Assembly: GCA_035405645.1 (NCBI GenBank)
Contig: DAONJL010000061.1
Span: 1 to 14,563, forward strand
Source of the DNA: DAONJL01 sp035405645 [NCBI: bacterium]
Lineage (GTDB): Bacteria; JAGOBX01; DAONJL01
DNA: 14,563 bases
Direction of reading: 5' to 3'
Every line of letters begins with the position of its first letter. The first letter of the stretch is position 1. The notes under the pieces were generated by a model that was given only the letters and a program-made list of their open reading frames with translations, did not search any database and was not told the DNA's origin. Positions 13,799 through 14,563 of this stretch are shown one piece after another. The translations under genes were made by a program, and so were the position numbers.

Positions 13799-14179
13799 AT
13801 GAAAGAGAAAAAAGTATTAATAATAGATGATAATACAAATTTTTTATTATTATTGCAGTTTTACGGAGAAAATAAAAAATATAAACTATATTTTGAAAGT
13901 TCAGCAGAAGCAGGATATCAACGAGCAGAAGAAATAATACCTGATTTAATTTTATGTGATTATGTACTTGGAAAGGTAAATGGTCTTGAAGTATGTAAGA
14001 GAGTTCGTGAAAATCCAAAAATAAGAAATTGCATTTTTATTATGATGACAAATAAACCAATAACAAAAGAGATAGAAGAAGAATTTCATAATTTACCAGA
14101 TGGTTGGGTATCGAAATCACTTGGCGCTGAACAAATATTTAATAAAATTGATAAATGGTTAGAAATAAAGCAAGAATGA
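13799..14179 (+). CDS. Single-domain response regulator (receiver)
   Basis: This is a stand-alone CheY-like receiver of 126 residues without an output domain. The acidic pair is D10-D11 (LIIDDN), the phosphorylation site D54 (LILCDYVLG), the switch Thr T84 (IMMTNKP) and the conserved Lys K106 (WVSKSL). The usual K-P after the lysine is K-S here. Such proteins act by binding partners after phosphorylation by a histidine kinase, but no kinase is in the window. The ATG at 13799 matches the normal start of the fold, but the strong AGGAGGT at 13769-13775 is 23-24 nt away, too far for normal initiation. That site instead faces a TTG at 13783 in another frame. A gap of 92 nt separates it from the PLD gene, and it may have its own transcript. 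Confidence 0.9.
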   Translation: MKEKKVLIIDDNTNFLLLLQFYGENKKYKLYFESSAEAGYQRAEEIIPDLILCDYVLGKVNGLEVCKRVRENPKIRNCIFIMMTNKPITKEIEEEFHNLPDGWVSKSLGAEQIFNKIDKWLEIKQE

Positions 14180-14369
14180 AAATAAAGAGTGATACAAACG
14201 ATTATAGATTTTGAATTTAAATAAAACAATGACTATTAAAATATTTTCGAAAGAAATTTTTTAAAAAATAAGTGTTGCATAATAGCCTGTCTATAATAAA
14301 AAGCAGTATTTTAAAAGGAATAGAAAATTTTGTTTAATTAAACATTTAAAAATATATTAAACAAGATAC
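14180..14369 (+). other. Non-coding, AT-rich spacer after the response regulator
   Basis: I see no credible gene or clear terminator here. The stretch contains a perfect 14-bp palindrome, TGTTTAATTAAACA (14331-14344), and a second copy of its half, ATTAAACA (14356-14363), placed 19 bp further on and ending 6 bp before the -35 box at 14370. These could be operator sites, but palindromes of this size are not rare in sequence this AT-rich. Confidence 0.3.
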
Positions 14370-14397
14370 TTGACAAAAGTAAAAAGTATTATATAAT
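14370..14397 (+). promoter_or_regulatory. Full-consensus sigma-70 promoter
   Basis: An exact TTGACA (14370-14375) and an exact TATAAT (14392-14397) are separated by 16 bp. This is the best promoter in the window. Transcription would start at about 14403-14406, inside the first arm of the hairpins that follow. No gene starts within the remaining 160 bp, so it drives either an RNA or a gene beyond the right edge. Confidence 0.8.
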
Positions 14398-14401
14398 ATT
14401 A

Positions 14402-14447
14402 ATCATTCACTTAATGAATGATAAGTATGTTTCGGCTGCTTATCATT
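14402..14447 (+). ncRNA. Two overlapping, mutually exclusive hairpins at the 5' end of a transcript
   Basis: Hairpin 1 pairs ATCATTCA (14402-14409) with TGAATGAT (14415-14422) across a 5-nt loop. Hairpin 2 pairs AATGATAAGTA (14417-14427) with TGCTTATCATT (14437-14447), 11 pairs with one G-U, across a 9-nt loop TGTTTCGGC. They share AATGAT (14417-14422), so only one can form at a time. The layout resembles a leader switch, a small RNA or overlapping operators. It matches no riboswitch class I recognise. The transcript start may cut into hairpin 1, which would favour hairpin 2. Confidence 0.4.
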
Positions 14448-14563
14448 TTAAAGTGTATTATATGGTTTATAAATTAATGGGAAAATATTATTTTAAAATA
14501 TTAATAATAAAAAACTCAAATGCAAAATTTAATTAATTCATTAAATAAATTCCACACTTTTGA
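14448..14563 (+). other. Right-edge AT-rich sequence, no gene seen
   Basis: The downstream part holds only short open frames, the longest starting ATG at 14462 with 24 codons ending in TAA and lacking a ribosome binding site. It is most likely leader or intergenic sequence belonging to whatever lies beyond the edge. Confidence 0.4.

Noticed and set aside
14275-14297. Promoter-like TTGCAT (14275-14280) and TATAAT (14292-14297) pair.
   Set aside because: The spacer is only 11 bp, too short for sigma-70 recognition.
1-14563. CRISPR arrays, insertion sequences, rRNA genes.
   Set aside because: No regularly spaced direct repeats, transposase-like proteins, terminal inverted repeats or rRNA segments were seen on either strand.

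Overview
The window is very AT-rich, with coding strands dominated by A/T-ending codons and poly-A/T intergenic stretches. It uses the standard bacterial code, with TAA and TGA stops and ATG, GTG and TTG starts, and AGGAGG-type Shine-Dalgarno sites are visible at several genes. Lipoprotein, RseC-type and OadG-type membrane proteins, a ferredoxin-fused electron-transfer flavoprotein subunit and a biotin-dependent carboxyltransferase suggest an anaerobic or fermentative bacterium with ferredoxin- and ion-linked energy metabolism. The archaeal-type 3-dehydroquinate synthase and the low GC fit a poorly sampled lineage. I cannot name the phylum from sequence alone.

Layout, left to right. (1) 134-1533, plus strand: a two-gene unit of a TRL-like/GYF_2 lipoprotein and a QueE-like radical SAM enzyme. 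(2) 1663-2871, minus strand: a two-gene unit of a 74-residue protein and a 323-residue conserved protein, with a good promoter at 3006-3034 and a leader of about 130 nt whose end can fold over the ribosome binding site. (3) 3120-8805, minus strand: a tight six-gene operon transcribed etfA (with ferredoxin domain), mmdA-like carboxyltransferase, oadG-like subunit, biotin carrier protein, glmS, rseC-like. Neighbouring genes overlap or lie within 13 nt. (4) 8806-8952: a divergent promoter region. (5) 8953-13706, plus strand: tRNA-Arg(CCU), then an archaeal-type 3-dehydroquinate synthase, a 12-repeat TPR protein, a NYN-domain putative RNase and a phospholipase-D-superfamily protein, with no obvious terminator between them. 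(6) 13799-14179, plus strand: a stand-alone response-regulator receiver. (7) 14180-14563: no gene, but a near-perfect sigma-70 promoter at 14370-14397 that leads straight into two mutually exclusive hairpins.

How the parts may work together. The minus-strand operon looks like part of a CoA-ester (de)carboxylation module with an electron-transfer branch. The carboxyltransferase, small membrane subunit and biotin carrier are three of the usual four subunits of a sodium-pumping decarboxylase. The membrane beta subunit, biotin carboxylase and EtfB are not in the window. The plus-strand cluster combines tRNA, aromatic or aminobenzoate chemistry, a TPR scaffold and two candidate nucleic-acid-processing enzymes, and its joint function is unknown. 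The most interesting leads are the orphan promoter with alternative hairpins at the right edge, the adjacent NYN and PLD3/4-like enzymes downstream of a TPR scaffold and tRNA, the SD-masking hairpin before the 74-residue protein, and the orphan strong SD before the response regulator.
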